Assembly (NCBI RefSeq): GCF_040932005.1 | Contig: NZ_CP162414.1 | Span: forward strand, 2,011,501 to 2,075,500 | Reading direction: 5' to 3' | Source of the DNA: Aestuariibius sp. HNIBRBA575 | GTDB taxonomy: Bacteria; Pseudomonadota; Alphaproteobacteria; Rhodobacterales; Rhodobacteraceae | DNA: 64,000 nucleotides | Part shown: in pieces, positions 19,336 to 28,467 of the stretch | Layout of the letters: the number at the start of each line of letters is the position of its first letter | How positions within the stretch are numbered: the stretch's first letter is position 1 | Notes under the pieces: model-generated | What the model was told of the DNA's origin: nothing | Database searches by the model: none | The model's input: only the letters and a program-made list of their open reading frames with translations | Made by a program: the position numbers and the translations under genes

Positions 19336-20847
19336 ATGCTTGACCTGACTTATGACGCTCCAAAACCCAAGGTGATCCAAGGGGCCAAATCCGATTGGGA
19401 ATTGGTCATCGGGCTAGAGGTACATGCGCAGGTTGCCACGCAGGCAAAACTGTTTTCCGGCGCATCGACCCTGTTTGGGGCCGAACCCAATTCAAACGTG
19501 GCCTTTGTGGATGCGGGCATGCCCGGCATGTTGCCCGTCATCAACGAAGGTTGCGTCGAACAGGCTGTGCGCACGGGTCTGGGCCTCAAGGCTGAGATCA
19601 ACAAATTTTCCGCCTTTGATCGCAAAAACTATTTCTACCCAGACCTGCCGCAGGGCTATCAGATTTCGCAGCTTTACCACCCGATTGTGGGCGAAGGCGA
19701 AGTGTTGGTGGAATTGGGCGATGGCACGGCCCGTCTGGTGCGGGTTGAACGGATCCATCTGGAACAGGATGCCGGGAAATCCATCCACGATATGGACCCC
19801 AACATGTCCTTTGTGGACCTGAACCGAACTGGTGTGGCGTTGATGGAAATCGTATCACGCCCCGACATTCGCGGCCCAGAAGAGGCCGCCGCCTATGTGG
19901 GCAAGCTGCGTCAAATCCTGCGCTATCTGGGCACCTGTGATGGCAATATGCAAAACGGCAACCTGCGCGCGGATGTGAACGTGTCCATCTGTCAGCCGGG
20001 CCAGTATGAAAAATACCAAGCAACGGGTGATTTCAGCCATCTGGGCACACGTTGCGAAATCAAGAACATGAATTCGATGCGGTTCATTCAGGCCGCAATC
20101 GACGTCGAAGCGCGTCGTCAGATCGCCATCGTCGAGGATGGCGGTGAGGTCACGCAGGAAACACGTCTGTATGATCCGGATAAAAACGAAACCCGGTCAA
20201 TGCGGTCCAAAGAAGAAGCGCATGATTACCGCTACTTCCCCTGCCCCGATCTGTTGCCGCTGGAATTCGACCAGGCGTTTATCGACGACATCGCCGCGAC
20301 TTTGCCCGAATTGCCTGACGCCAAAAAGGCGCGGTTCATCGCCGATTTCGGCCTGTCGGATTATGATGCTTCGGTCCTAACCGCCGAAGCCGAAAACGCC
20401 GCCTATTTCGAAGCCGTGGCTGAGGGTCGCGACGGGAAACTGGCCGCCAATTGGGTGATCAACGAATTGTTCGGTCGCCTGAAAAAAGAAGACCACGTCA
20501 TCGGCGACAGCCCCGTTTCTCCGGACCAGTTGGGCGGCATCATTGCGCTGATTTCCAAGGGTGACATTTCCGGCAAAATCGCCAAAGACCTGTTTGAAAT
20601 CGTCTATACCGAAGGCGGTGACCCAGCCCAGATCGTGGAAGATCGCGGCATGAAACAGGTCACAGATACCGGCGCCATCGAAGCGGCTGTTGATGCTGTC
20701 ATCGCGGCAAACCCGGCGCAGGTTGAAAAGGCCAAACAGAACCCCAAACTGGTTGGTTTCTTTGTCGGTCAGGTCATGAAAGCGACCGGAGGCAAAGCCA
20801 ATCCAAAGGCTGTGAATGAAATGGTCGCGGCCAAATTGGGATTGTAA
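19336..20847 (+). CDS. gatB: Aspartyl/glutamyl-tRNA(Asn/Gln) amidotransferase subunit B
   Basis: Subunit B of the GatCAB amidotransferase, which converts misacylated Glu-tRNA(Gln) (and Asp-tRNA(Asn)) to the amide form. Of the expected length at 503 residues, it shows [19 protein letters not shown] near the N-terminus, the signature around [30 protein letters not shown], and the C-terminal YqeY-like domain. The ATG start is at 19336. gatA and gatC are not adjacent in this window, as is common in Rhodobacterales. A terminator follows at 20884. Confidence 0.97.
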   Translation: MLDLTYDAPKPKVIQGAKSDWELVIGLEVHAQVATQAKLFSGASTLFGAEPNSNVAFVDAGMPGMLPVINEGCVEQAVRTGLGLKAEINKFSAFDRKNYFYPDLPQGYQISQLYHPIVGEGEVLVELGDGTARLVRVERIHLEQDAGKSIHDMDPNMSFVDLNRTGVALMEIVSRPDIRGPEEAAAYVGKLRQILRYLGTCDGNMQNGNLRADVNVSICQPGQYEKYQATGDFSHLGTRCEIKNMNSMRFIQAAIDVEARRQIAIVEDGGEVTQETRLYDPDKNETRSMRSKEEAHDYRYFPCPDLLPLEFDQAFIDDIAATLPELPDAKKARFIADFGLSDYDASVLTAEAENAAYFEAVAEGRDGKLAANWVINELFGRLKKEDHVIGDSPVSPDQLGGIIALISKGDISGKIAKDLFEIVYTEGGDPAQIVEDRGMKQVTDTGAIEAAVDAVIAANPAQVEKAKQNPKLVGFFVGQVMKATGGKANPKAVNEMVAAKLGL

Positions 20848-20883
20848 CTGAATTCCAACCTGATTGCCTAAAACGAACCAAAT

Positions 20884-20915
20884 GGGGTCATGCAGCAATG
20901 TGTGGCCCCTTTTTT
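20884..20915 (+). terminator. Rho-independent terminator after gatB
   Basis: Stem of 7 bp (20884-20890 with 20903-20909, one G-U pair), 12-base loop, then T6. It separates gatB from the exported-protein genes. Confidence 0.75.
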
Positions 20916-20985
20916 GTTGATTTAGCACGTCTCATTGGGAACAAGGAAAGGTGCTTAATGAGTTAATATTTAACAGAGGATTTTC

Positions 20986-21594
20986 ATGAGCAAATTACTA
21001 AAAAAACGAATGGCTTGCGCAGTTTTGGCACTGGCCACAGCCAATTCGGCACAGGCAATTGTGTATGATGTGTCGATCGATTGGGAAAATTACCTGAATT
21101 GGACTGGCGTGGTTGATACAACGACAGACACTTTCACGCTGACCAGCTGGACAACAATCGAAGGGCGAACCTTCACCCCCCTTGCGGATCAGTTTCCCAT
21201 AACCTTTACCGCACAGACCGCAACGGGGTCTTTTGATGTTGCGGATTCCTGGGATGGAACCATTGGGTCGGATTGGGCGTTTGTGTCGTCTATGACGCTT
21301 GCTGATGTCGATTGGATCGAGTCGTTTTATTCGTCTTTCTCAGACTTGTATCTGGCATGGGGGGGACGTGCGGGGCTATTTGCACCGTTTGATTATAGCG
21401 ACAACGAAGGAAGACTTGGCTGGGTGCCAACCGGGGCTGGCTTGCTCACCTCACCTCACAATGTTGTCTCTGTTGTTACCGAAGCTGGCGCCCCTTCCTT
21501 GCCCGCTGTTCCAACGCCCACGAGTTTCCCGTTGATGGCGACGTTACTGGGCGGGACGGGATTGTTCCTGCGACGCCGTAAGAAAGCGCGTTAA
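20986..21594 (+). CDS. VPLPA-CTERM-type exported protein (paralog 1)
   Basis: A 202-residue exported protein: Sec signal peptide at 1-24 (ends SAQA), then a beta-rich body with GVVDTTTDTFTLTSWT, and a C-terminal sorting tripartite tail from 175: VPTPTSFPLM, a hydrophobic helix, and RRRKKAR. This is a variant of the VPLPA-CTERM tail recognised by exosortase D systems of Rhodobacterales, which cut the tail and export the protein to the surface or matrix. The exosortase is not in the window. The body matches no family I know. Start ATG at 20986 after AGAGGA. Confidence 0.8.
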   Translation: MSKLLKKRMACAVLALATANSAQAIVYDVSIDWENYLNWTGVVDTTTDTFTLTSWTTIEGRTFTPLADQFPITFTAQTATGSFDVADSWDGTIGSDWAFVSSMTLADVDWIESFYSSFSDLYLAWGGRAGLFAPFDYSDNEGRLGWVPTGAGLLTSPHNVVSVVTEAGAPSLPAVPTPTSFPLMATLLGGTGLFLRRRKKAR

Positions 21595-21628
21595 AGGCAG
21601 ATTTGAACGAATTGGCTCAAACGTCACA

Positions 21629-21662
21629 CCAGTTGCAGCCCCCCGTTGCGGCTGGTTTTTTT
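21629..21662 (+). terminator. Rho-independent terminator after first VPLPA-CTERM gene
   Basis: A 9-bp stem (21629-21637 with 21647-21655, two G-U pairs), 9-base loop, then T7. It ends the first gene of the paralog pair, so the second gene needs its own promoter. Confidence 0.85.
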
Positions 21663-21796
21663 CCGGGGATTATTCCCAAAAATCTGAGATGAAAAACATC
21701 ATCCTCTTTCCAGCTAATTTGGTTTTAAGCCCCCAAAAGCGTGATACGACGTCATTAACCCGCTTTTTCTTGCAATTCCTCGTCAATTACGGATAG

Positions 21797-21828
21797 ATTA
21801 ACGCCATTGTTGTTGGCGTTAATTTTTT
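21797..21828 (+). promoter_or_regulatory. Terminator-like hairpin in the leader of the second VPLPA-CTERM gene (candidate attenuator)
   Basis: Perfect 9-bp stem (ATTAACGCC 21797-21805 with GGCGTTAAT 21815-21823), 9-base loop, then T5. It ends 23 bases before the start codon at 21852. An ATTAAC at 21754-21759 could pair instead with GTTAAT of the right arm. A terminator is already present at 21629, so this one is not needed for the preceding gene. Whether transcription starts upstream of it is unknown. Confidence 0.5.
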
Positions 21829-21851
21829 GTTCACTTAATGGGAAATTGCGC

Positions 21852-22463
21852 ATGCCGTTTCGTCCACGTGACATAGCCGCTGGAACATTATTCCTTTGTG
21901 CGGCCTCTTTGCCAGCGCAGGCAACGCTATATGATGTGACGTTGTTTTGGCCGCATCACATGGAATGGCAAGGCGTCGTTGATACAACAACAGACACATT
22001 CACACTGACCAGCTGGACCAATATCCTAGATGCGTTGTCCGAACCCATTTTGGATCAAATGCCCATAGTGTTTACGGCACAGACCACCAGTGGTTTTTTC
22101 GATGTGCCTGACGATTGGAACGGCACAATCGGGAACAATTGGGGGTTTGTTTCCAATTCATCCTTTGGGGAAATCGACTGGGTTGTTGACCCAAACCTGC
22201 GCTACGAACATGCGCAACTGGGATGGGGATCGCGATCAAATGCCAGAGGCGGCTTTATCGACTTTTCCTACCGCGAACGCAGCTTGGGATGGGTCGCCTA
22301 TGACACGTTTTCAGCCCTGACCGCCGATGGCGTTCGGGTGTCCGTCATAGAAGCCCCGCGCGCATTGCCCCCGGTGCCCGCGCCTGCCGGTCTGCCTTTG
22401 GTTGCGACGCTGATGATCGGCGCCGGATTGTTTATCCGCAAACGCCGCAAACACATAGCCTGA
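21852..22463 (+). CDS. VPLPA-CTERM-type exported protein (paralog 2)
   Basis: A 203-residue exported protein, paralogous to the preceding gene and sharing the identical block GVVDTTTDTFTLTSWT in its body. The signal peptide covers about 1-24. The C-terminal sorting signal from 175 is VPAPAGLPLVATLM followed by IGAGLFIRKRRK, close to the classic VPLPA-CTERM form. I start at the ATG at 21852 (MPFRPRD). A longer frame from a TTG at 21807 would begin inside a terminator-like hairpin and lacks a signal-peptide-like start. Probably an exosortase substrate found at the cell surface or matrix; function unknown. Confidence 0.8.
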   Translation: MPFRPRDIAAGTLFLCAASLPAQATLYDVTLFWPHHMEWQGVVDTTTDTFTLTSWTNILDALSEPILDQMPIVFTAQTTSGFFDVPDDWNGTIGNNWGFVSNSSFGEIDWVVDPNLRYEHAQLGWGSRSNARGGFIDFSYRERSLGWVAYDTFSALTADGVRVSVIEAPRALPPVPAPAGLPLVATLMIGAGLFIRKRRKHIA

Positions 22464-22661
22464 TCGCAGGCATCTGTTGCTGGCACTTGTCGTAGACACC
22501 TGCGCGGTGCAATGGGCCATTCACCGCCCGACCATCCTATATATCGCGGCCAAATCCGCGCCAGATACAACACATAGACCCGTCATAAGAAACCGCGCAA
22601 CACCTTGGATTTACGGGGCGTTCTTGATACTGTGACGTCCAAGCGCGCGTGGGAGCAGATG

Positions 22662-23141
22662 ATGAATACGTTTGAATACAAAGTGGTGGCCGCCCCGAAA
22701 AAGGGGATTAAGGCAAAAGGTCTGAAAACCGGCGAAGCTCGGTTTGCCAATGCCTTGGAAATGGTCATGAACGACATGGGGCGCGATGGTTGGGAATACC
22801 AACGCACCGATACACTGCCCAGCGAAGAACGGTCCGGTTTGACCGGCAAAACCACTGTATTTCAAAACATGTTGGTGTTTCGCCGCACGATCCAAGCCCA
22901 AGAGACGCCAGCTGTGAGCGCACCTGAAATCGCGCATGGTGTCGCAGCAGACATCCCTGCGCAAAACACCCCCGAGGCCCCTGCTGTGACAAAACCTCGG
23001 ATTGAGGCTGCCGTGTCTGCGCCGCTTGCCGCCCCTGCCGCGATCACGTTTGAAACGGATAACACCGCGATGGTCACCGGGGTATCCGAACAAAGTGCCG
23101 GTAAACCCGATGGGGAAAAACCGACGGTCGCAGCTGAATAA
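22662..23141 (+). CDS. DUF4177 domain-containing protein
   Basis: About 159 residues. The N-terminal ~70 residues form a DUF4177 domain: FEYKVVAAPKKG, then RFANALEMVMNDMGRDGWEY, then QNMLVFRRT. The remaining ~80 residues are an Ala/Pro/Thr-rich low-complexity tail (for example AAPAAITFETD), probably disordered. DUF4177 is a small domain without an assigned function. I chose the second of two adjacent ATGs (22662) because GGGAG lies six bases before it; the frame is open to 22605. No operon partner is evident. Confidence 0.8.
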   Translation: MNTFEYKVVAAPKKGIKAKGLKTGEARFANALEMVMNDMGRDGWEYQRTDTLPSEERSGLTGKTTVFQNMLVFRRTIQAQETPAVSAPEIAHGVAADIPAQNTPEAPAVTKPRIEAAVSAPLAAPAAITFETDNTAMVTGVSEQSAGKPDGEKPTVAAE

Positions 23142-23265
23142 CACGATCTGCCACTCACAATTTGCATGAAAACACCGCCCGGTTTTAGGGCTGCGTTGAT
23201 AAATACACAGCTATGTTGTGATGGGCAGGTTTTGGTGCGCAAACGCAACCTTAGGTAGAGTCGCT

Positions 23266-23287
23266 TTGATCAATTTATACAGATCAA
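23266..23287. promoter_or_regulatory. Inverted repeat TTGATC-N10-GATCAA upstream of the J-domain gene
   Basis: A 6-bp dyad (23266-23271 and 23282-23287) centred about 92 bases before the J-domain gene start. Spacing suits a dimeric regulator, but the repeat is short and could be chance. No regulator can be named. Confidence 0.25.
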
Positions 23288-23368
23288 CCCCGAAAAAATT
23301 TAACTTTAGACTTCACCTTGGTGACCAGAGGTTTAAAATCACTCGTCCGAGTCGGTAAGGAACGTAGA

Positions 23369-23998
23369 ATGGCCAAATCAGATCCCTTTGGGTTCGACAT
23401 GTCTGTGTCGACGTCCAAAAAGAAAAATCCGCGCGGACGGCGCGGCATGTCGGGGGCGTTTGAAACCTCGACCCGCGTTTGCGCCCATGAAGGCTGCGAA
23501 GATGCAGGCAAATACCGTGCGCCCAAATCGCCTGATATTCTGGATGAATATCTGTGGTTCTGCAAAGATCACGTGAAGGAATATAACCTCAAGTGGAACT
23601 TCTTTGAGACGTCCACAGAAAAGGACGTTCTGGAACAGCAGGACAAAGACCGGGTTTGGGAACGTGAAACCAAGCCGTTCAAACAGTCAGAGGAACAGCG
23701 CGCATGGGCGCGTCTGGGGATCGAAGACCCCCATCAGGTTCTGGGTGAAAACGCGACGCAAAACCCCGGTAAATCCATTACCGGCACGCGCCGCCTGCCC
23801 CCCACCGAACGCAAAGCGGTGGATATCCTTGAGGCTAAGGATCACTGGACCAAGGCCGAAATCCGCAAGCAATACAAAGCCCTGATCAAGGTGCTGCACC
23901 CGGATATGAACGGTGGTGATCGATCCCAAGAAGAGCAACTATCCGAAGTTGTCTGGGCTTGGGATCAGATCAAATCAAGCCGGTCCTTTAAGGCCTAA
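23369..23998 (+). CDS. DnaJ-domain (J-domain) protein
   Basis: A 209-residue cytoplasmic protein with a C-terminal J domain: DHWTKAEIRKQYKALIKVL followed by the HPD tripeptide at about 177-179 and a short closing helix. It lacks the Gly/Phe and zinc-finger parts of true DnaJ, so it is a type III co-chaperone that would stimulate a DnaK-type ATPase. The N-terminal half contains CAHEGC and CKDH Cys/His pairs that could bind metal. Start ATG at 23369 with TAAGGA before it. Conserved in alphaproteobacteria; client unknown. Confidence 0.88.
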   Translation: MAKSDPFGFDMSVSTSKKKNPRGRRGMSGAFETSTRVCAHEGCEDAGKYRAPKSPDILDEYLWFCKDHVKEYNLKWNFFETSTEKDVLEQQDKDRVWERETKPFKQSEEQRAWARLGIEDPHQVLGENATQNPGKSITGTRRLPPTERKAVDILEAKDHWTKAEIRKQYKALIKVLHPDMNGGDRSQEEQLSEVVWAWDQIKSSRSFKA

Positions 23999-24014
23999 AC
24001 GCCTGATAAAAAAA

Positions 24015-24042
24015 CCTTAATGCGGGTCAACTCGCATTGAGG
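24015..24042. terminator. Terminator-like hairpin between J-domain gene and aqpZ
   Basis: A 10-bp stem (24015-24024 with 24033-24042, one T-G pair) preceded by A7 but without a T-run after it on the plus strand. A weak terminator for the J-domain gene at best. Confidence 0.4.
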
Positions 24043-24147
24043 TCCCTCTTGCTTTGCGGCTGTTATGGGCCGATTGGCAGAATTATTCCCCTCACAATAT
24101 GACACGCGCCTCTTAGGGTCGCCCAGGTTAATCAGTGAGGGAAGAAA

Positions 24148-24837
24148 ATGAACAAACAAATCGCAGAAGCGCTTGGCACCTTTACGTTGGTGTTGTTTGG
24201 CTGTGGGGCCGCGGTGATTGCGGGCGGGGATATAGGCCTGACCGGGATCAGCTTTGCCTTTGGGTTGGCGTTGATCGCCATGGCCTATGGGATCGGCCCG
24301 GTGTCAGGATGCCACATCAACCCGGCCGTATCATTGGGCATGGTCGCCGCAGGGCGCATGACGATGCCAGAGGCGGTGAAATACATCATCGCGCAGATCA
24401 TCGGCGCCATCGCGGCGGCCTTGGTTTTGTGGGTGATTGCATCCGGCAAAGCCGAGTACAGCATCGCGGAAAACGGGCTGGGCCAAAACGGCTGGGGTGC
24501 GGGATATTTGGGTGAATATAGCCTGATCGCCGCCCTGATATTCGAAGTGGTGGCCACGTTCCTATTCATGGTGGTGATTTTAGGTGCAACAGGCGCCAAT
24601 GCACCGGCGTCATTGGCCGGTTTGGCGATCGGACTGTCATTGGTGGTGATCCATTTGGTGGGCATCAATGTGACGGGTGTGTCGGTGAACCCGGCCCGGT
24701 CCATTGGTCCGGCACTATTTGCGGGCACAACTGCGTTGGCGCAGCTTTGGCTGTTTATTGTGGCCCCTGTGATCGGGGCGGTAGCCGCAGGTGCGTTATT
24801 TAAAACGGGCCTGTTGGACGCAAAACCAACCGATTGA
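24148..24837 (+). CDS. aqpZ: Aquaporin Z
   Basis: Inner-membrane water channel of the MIP family, 229 residues with six hydrophobic helices. Both pore motifs are present: CHINPAVSLG with Asn at 58 and SVNPARSIGP with Asn at 181. The residues around the second NPA and the His-containing helix (VVIHLVGIN) fit water-selective AqpZ rather than glycerol facilitators. Start ATG at 24148 after GAGGGAAG. Monocistronic, between a J-domain gene and the convergent rnd, with a terminator between. Confidence 0.94.
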   Translation: MNKQIAEALGTFTLVLFGCGAAVIAGGDIGLTGISFAFGLALIAMAYGIGPVSGCHINPAVSLGMVAAGRMTMPEAVKYIIAQIIGAIAAALVLWVIASGKAEYSIAENGLGQNGWGAGYLGEYSLIAALIFEVVATFLFMVVILGATGANAPASLAGLAIGLSLVVIHLVGINVTGVSVNPARSIGPALFAGTTALAQLWLFIVAPVIGAVAAGALFKTGLLDAKPTD

Positions 24838-24848
24838 TCTAAAACGCA

Positions 24849-24878
24849 AAACAGCGGGTGCTGAGACACCCGCTGTTT
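24849..24878. terminator. Terminator between aqpZ and rnd (convergent)
   Basis: A 12-bp perfect stem (24849-24860 with 24867-24878), 6-base loop. The flanking T and A runs are short (three each), so efficiency is uncertain, but the stem is strong and sits between two convergent stops. Confidence 0.75.
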
Positions 24879-24902
24879 CAAAACCAACCTCGGCGATGCG
24901 GT

Positions 24903-26063
24903 TTAGTCGTAGGGCACAGCCACCACGTTATTGCCTTTGGCCACCAACGCGACCTTGCCGTCACATAACAGCAGCGCATCATTGCCAAACACCTCTTTGC
25001 GCCAACCTTTTAGGGCTGCTACATCGCGCCCACCGGCGGCGATCACATCCAGATCGGCAGAGGTTGCGATCAGTTTCTGCGCAACTTTTTCGCCTTCAGC
25101 TTTGGCTTTCAACAGCACGCGCAGCAAATCCGCCAATGCCGGGTTCACCTGCAATTTATCCGCGCCTTTGGTGTTTTTGGGCATATCGGCTGGATCAGCC
25201 TCTAATCCGGCGGTCACAGCCGCCAAAATACCGTCCGCAATTTCTCCTTTGCGGGCTTCGCGTAGTAACAGGCGTGAGCGGCCCAAATCCTGCATGGTCC
25301 GGGGCTTGGTCGACGCCAGCTCCACCAGCGCGTCATCTTTGAACACACGATTACGCGGCACGTTGCGCGACTGGGCGTAACCTTCGCGGAACCGCGCCAA
25401 TTCGCGCAGAATGGTCATAAATTTCCCAGATTGGGTGCGGGTTTTCACCCGTTTCCACGCATCGCCCGGTTCGACCCGATAGGTGCCCGGCGCGTTCAGC
25501 ACGGCCATCTCTTCGGCGACCCATTTTTTGCGACCGGATTTATCCAGCTCGGCAGACAGGAATTCATAGATACCACGCAGATGGGTCACATCCGCCAGCG
25601 CATATTTCTTTTGGGCATCCGTTAAGGGACGGCGCGACCAATCGGTAAACCGGCTGGATTTATCAACGCTGTCCTTAACGATTTTGCGCACCAGGGTTTC
25701 ATAGCCCACCTGTTCGCCAAACCCGCAGACCATCGCCGCCACCTGGGTGTCAAACAACGGTTCCGGGATCAGCCCCGCATCCACAAAGAAGATTTCCAGA
25801 TCCTGACGCGCCGCATGGAACACTTTGACCACGCCATGATCGCGAAACAATTCATAAAGCGGCTCGAGCGACAGATCGGCCACCAATGGATCCACCAGCA
25901 CTGCATTTTCATCGCCTTCGCCCGGATAGGCCAGCTGGATCAAACACAATTTCGAATAATAGGTCCGTTCACGCAGAAATTCAGTATCCACGGTCACATA
26001 AGGGTGCTGCGCGGCGGCAGCGCAAAACGCGGCCAGTTCTTCGGTGGTGGTGATGGTCTTCAT
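24903..26063 (-). CDS. rnd: Ribonuclease D
   Basis: 3'-5' exoribonuclease acting on tRNA precursors, about 386 residues. DEDD-family residues are visible: VDTEFLRERTYY (Asp26, Glu28), FHAARQDLEIFF, and YALADVTHLRG. An HRDC-type helical domain follows in the C-terminal half. I start at the ATG at 26063 (MKTITTTEEL), the usual family beginning; an open GTG-led extension to 26117 is less likely. It lies 91 bases downstream of purN on the same strand. Confidence 0.93.
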   Translation of the reverse strand: MKTITTTEELAAFCAAAAQHPYVTVDTEFLRERTYYSKLCLIQLAYPGEGDENAVLVDPLVADLSLEPLYELFRDHGVVKVFHAARQDLEIFFVDAGLIPEPLFDTQVAAMVCGFGEQVGYETLVRKIVKDSVDKSSRFTDWSRRPLTDAQKKYALADVTHLRGIYEFLSAELDKSGRKKWVAEEMAVLNAPGTYRVEPGDAWKRVKTRTQSGKFMTILRELARFREGYAQSRNVPRNRVFKDDALVELASTKPRTMQDLGRSRLLLREARKGEIADGILAAVTAGLEADPADMPKNTKGADKLQVNPALADLLRVLLKAKAEGEKVAQKLIATSADLDVIAAGGRDVAALKGWRKEVFGNDALLLCDGKVALVAKGNNVVAVPYD

Positions 26064-26154
26064 TCCGGCCCATTCTGATGCATATGCCTGTCGGCCATGT
26101 TGATAGGCATTTTGCACCCATAAGGAAAGAGACCGCGCCGAAATTGTCTGCGCG

Positions 26155-26760
26155 CTATGCGCCCAACACCGTCATTTCGCGGTTTCCAGACAGGTATTTG
26201 CGCAAAACCTCTGGATAAAGCTGATGTTCAAACGGCAAAATCCGCGCCGCCAGATCATCCGCATTCTCGCCCGGCAAAATCGCGACCCGTGCCTGCCCTA
26301 ATATCGGGCCTCCATCCAGTTCAGCGGTCACTTCGTGCACGCTGCATCCCGCCACATCATCCCCCGCATCAAGCGCCCGCTGATGCGTGTTCAAACCTTT
26401 GTATTTGGGCAGCAATGAGGGATGAATGTTCAGCATCCGCCCCGCGTAATGACCGGTGAACCCATCGGTTAAAATGCGCATGAACCCGGCCAGACACACA
26501 ACATCGGGTTGATGTTGGTCCAACACATCGATCAAAGCCGCCTCAAACGCTGCGCGATCTTTGCCAAAGGGTTTGTGATCAACAGACGCGGTGGCGATGC
26601 CCATATCGGCGGCCTTGGACAGACCACCGGCATTGGGATCATTTGACAGCACCAAACAGGGGCGCCCCGGGTGATCCCCTTGCATGGATTGCGCCAGCGC
26701 AACCATGTTGGATCCCCCACCTGAAATCAGGATCGCGACGCGTTTTTTTGATGCTGTCAT
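26155..26760 (-). CDS. purN: Phosphoribosylglycinamide formyltransferase
   Basis: Transfers a formyl group from 10-formyl-THF to GAR in de novo purine synthesis. The 201 residues show ISGGGSNM at the N-terminus, MLNIHPSLLPKYKG with the catalytic Asn and His, and SVHEVTAELDGGPIL containing the catalytic Asp. The start is the ATG at 26760, eight bases after the purM stop, so the two consecutive pathway enzymes are co-transcribed. Confidence 0.97.
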   Translation of the reverse strand: MTASKKRVAILISGGGSNMVALAQSMQGDHPGRPCLVLSNDPNAGGLSKAADMGIATASVDHKPFGKDRAAFEAALIDVLDQHQPDVVCLAGFMRILTDGFTGHYAGRMLNIHPSLLPKYKGLNTHQRALDAGDDVAGCSVHEVTAELDGGPILGQARVAILPGENADDLAARILPFEHQLYPEVLRKYLSGNREMTVLGA

Positions 26761-26768
26761 GTCACTGC

Positions 26769-27836
26769 TCAGATCAAGTTGCCGGAATAGCTGACGCCTT
26801 CGCCGGCATTCACGGTCCCCAGACGCGCAACGGTTTCGCCCTGCTCTGTCAACAATTCAGTCAACGCATCGGCGCGATCAGCGGCCACAACCAAAACCAT
26901 GCCCAGCCCCGAATTGAATGTCTTCAGCAATTCAGATTCAGCCAAGCCACCATGCTGGGCCAACCATTTGAACACAGGCGGCAAATCCCAAGCGTTTAGA
27001 TCAACGTTGCAGCCCAAACCATCGGGCAGAACCCGCGGCAGGTTTTCTGTCAAACCACCGCCCGTGATATGGGCCAAGCCATGCACACCGCCCGCGCGGA
27101 TCGCAGCCAAAGCTTGTTTCACATATAGGCGGGTTGGCGTCAGCAATGCCTCGCCCAGTTTGCCATCGGCAAACGGCGCGTCGTCATTCCAGCCAAGGCC
27201 TGCAACTTCGACGATTTTACGCACCAAGGAATAGCCGTTGGAATGCACGCCATCGCTGGCCAACCCCAACAGAACATCGCCTTCGCCGACATTGGCGGGC
27301 AGTTCCGTACCACGTTCCATTGCGCCAACGCTAAACCCGGCCAGATCAAAATCACCCGCTGGATACATGCCCGGCATTTCCGCCGTTTCACCACCGATCA
27401 GCGCGCAACCACTGTCGCGACAGCCCTTTGCGATCCCTTCGACAATCCGCGCCGCCTGATCTGTTTCCAGCTTGCCTGTGGCAAAATAGTCCAGGAAAAA
27501 CAGCGGCTCGGCGCCTTGGCAAACCAGATCGTTCACACACATCGCCACCAGATCAACGCCAACGCCGTCTACAAATCCAGTATCGATCGCGATCCGCAAT
27601 TTGGTGCCCACACCATCCGTGGCCGCGACCAAAATCGGATCGTCAAACCCGGCGGCTTTGAGGTCAAACAACCCGCCAAAGCCCCCAAGACCGGCCATCA
27701 CGCCAGACCGGTTCGTTGACGCAGCGGCCGGTTTGATCCGATCCACCAGCGCATTGCCCGCATCAATGTCCACGCCTGCTTCGGCATATGTTAGGCCGTT
27801 CTTTTGGCCATTTTTCTGGGTTTTGTCCTGTGTCAT
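26769..27836 (-). CDS. purM: Phosphoribosylformylglycinamidine cyclo-ligase
   Basis: AIR synthetase, which closes the imidazole ring using ATP in purine synthesis; 355 residues. Signature segments are [14 protein letters not shown] at the N-terminus, [26 protein letters not shown] and [14 protein letters not shown] (read as AHITGGG here). I use the ATG at 27836 with GGGGGAC before it. The frame stays open to 27917 but that part is not family sequence. It leads the purM-purN(-rnd) unit. Confidence 0.97.
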   Translation of the reverse strand: MTQDKTQKNGQKNGLTYAEAGVDIDAGNALVDRIKPAAASTNRSGVMAGLGGFGGLFDLKAAGFDDPILVAATDGVGTKLRIAIDTGFVDGVGVDLVAMCVNDLVCQGAEPLFFLDYFATGKLETDQAARIVEGIAKGCRDSGCALIGGETAEMPGMYPAGDFDLAGFSVGAMERGTELPANVGEGDVLLGLASDGVHSNGYSLVRKIVEVAGLGWNDDAPFADGKLGEALLTPTRLYVKQALAAIRAGGVHGLAHITGGGLTENLPRVLPDGLGCNVDLNAWDLPPVFKWLAQHGGLAESELLKTFNSGLGMVLVVAADRADALTELLTEQGETVARLGTVNAGEGVSYSGNLI

Positions 27837-27914
27837 CGCTTGTCCCCCGAGGTCACGTTTGCGTCGCGATAGCCCAATCCGGCGCGCGGTGCAACGAATG
27901 TGGGCCACTACAAT

Positions 27915-27943
27915 CAAATTCAGGCAAATTCAGACAATTTCGG
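27915..27943. promoter_or_regulatory. Tandem 10-bp direct repeats upstream of purM
   Basis: CAAATTCAG occurs twice at 27915 and 27925, with a degenerate third unit (ACAATTTCGG) at 27934. The period of one helical turn would place proteins on the same DNA face. It lies 79-107 bases before purM and also upstream of the divergent small exported protein. Function inferred only. Confidence 0.3.
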
Positions 27944-28049
27944 GCGAAATCTGCCGCGGTTCAGGGGCGATATTCACATATTATTAAGATGCGTTCGACA
28001 TGTGTATGGCACCGGGCGCGTAACCGGCCACTGAAAAATGGGGGTATGA

Positions 28050-28412
28050 ATGTTCAGAGAATCCACAATTCACTCTGATTTTCTGCGATCTAAGTTTGTT
28101 GTTCCAGTATTTCTTTGGGCTGTTTGTACTGCCACAATTATAGCATCCAACGCATGGGCGATGCCTGCGGATGTGCGCTATGAACCTGACGATCCCAATC
28201 ATGATATGTTCCAACAACAACCTTTGGTCCAATTGCAGCCCAAAATGCCGATCCCGTCTGTGGTGACCCGGGCCGATTTGCTGGCGATGGCCGATCTGGA
28301 TGGCGATCCAACCAACCTCACCGAAGAAGAGGCGCAGATGCTTGAAGTTTTGCTTCAGGTGCTGGGCGGTCCGCCTTTGGGTGAAATAATCAGCGATTTC
28401 CCCGACTTATAA
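28050..28412 (+). CDS. Hypothetical exported protein
   Basis: A 120-residue protein I do not recognise. It has a signal peptide with a long basic n-region and a hydrophobic core at about 17-32, with likely cleavage after ASNAWA (residue 37). The mature part of about 83 residues is acidic: it contains DPNHDMFQQQPL and a segment LADLDGDPTNLTEEEAQML that loosely recalls an EF-hand-like acidic loop (DLDGDP), without the full 12-residue pattern. Start ATG at 28050. It is followed by a tRNA gene. Periplasmic location is inferred. Confidence 0.7.
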   Translation: MFRESTIHSDFLRSKFVVPVFLWAVCTATIIASNAWAMPADVRYEPDDPNHDMFQQQPLVQLQPKMPIPSVVTRADLLAMADLDGDPTNLTEEEAQMLEVLLQVLGGPPLGEIISDFPDL

Positions 28413-28467
28413 TTCCGCATCCTGTGGTCTTGACCTTGCCAGCCTGTCTGCTAGTCACAGCCATGGC

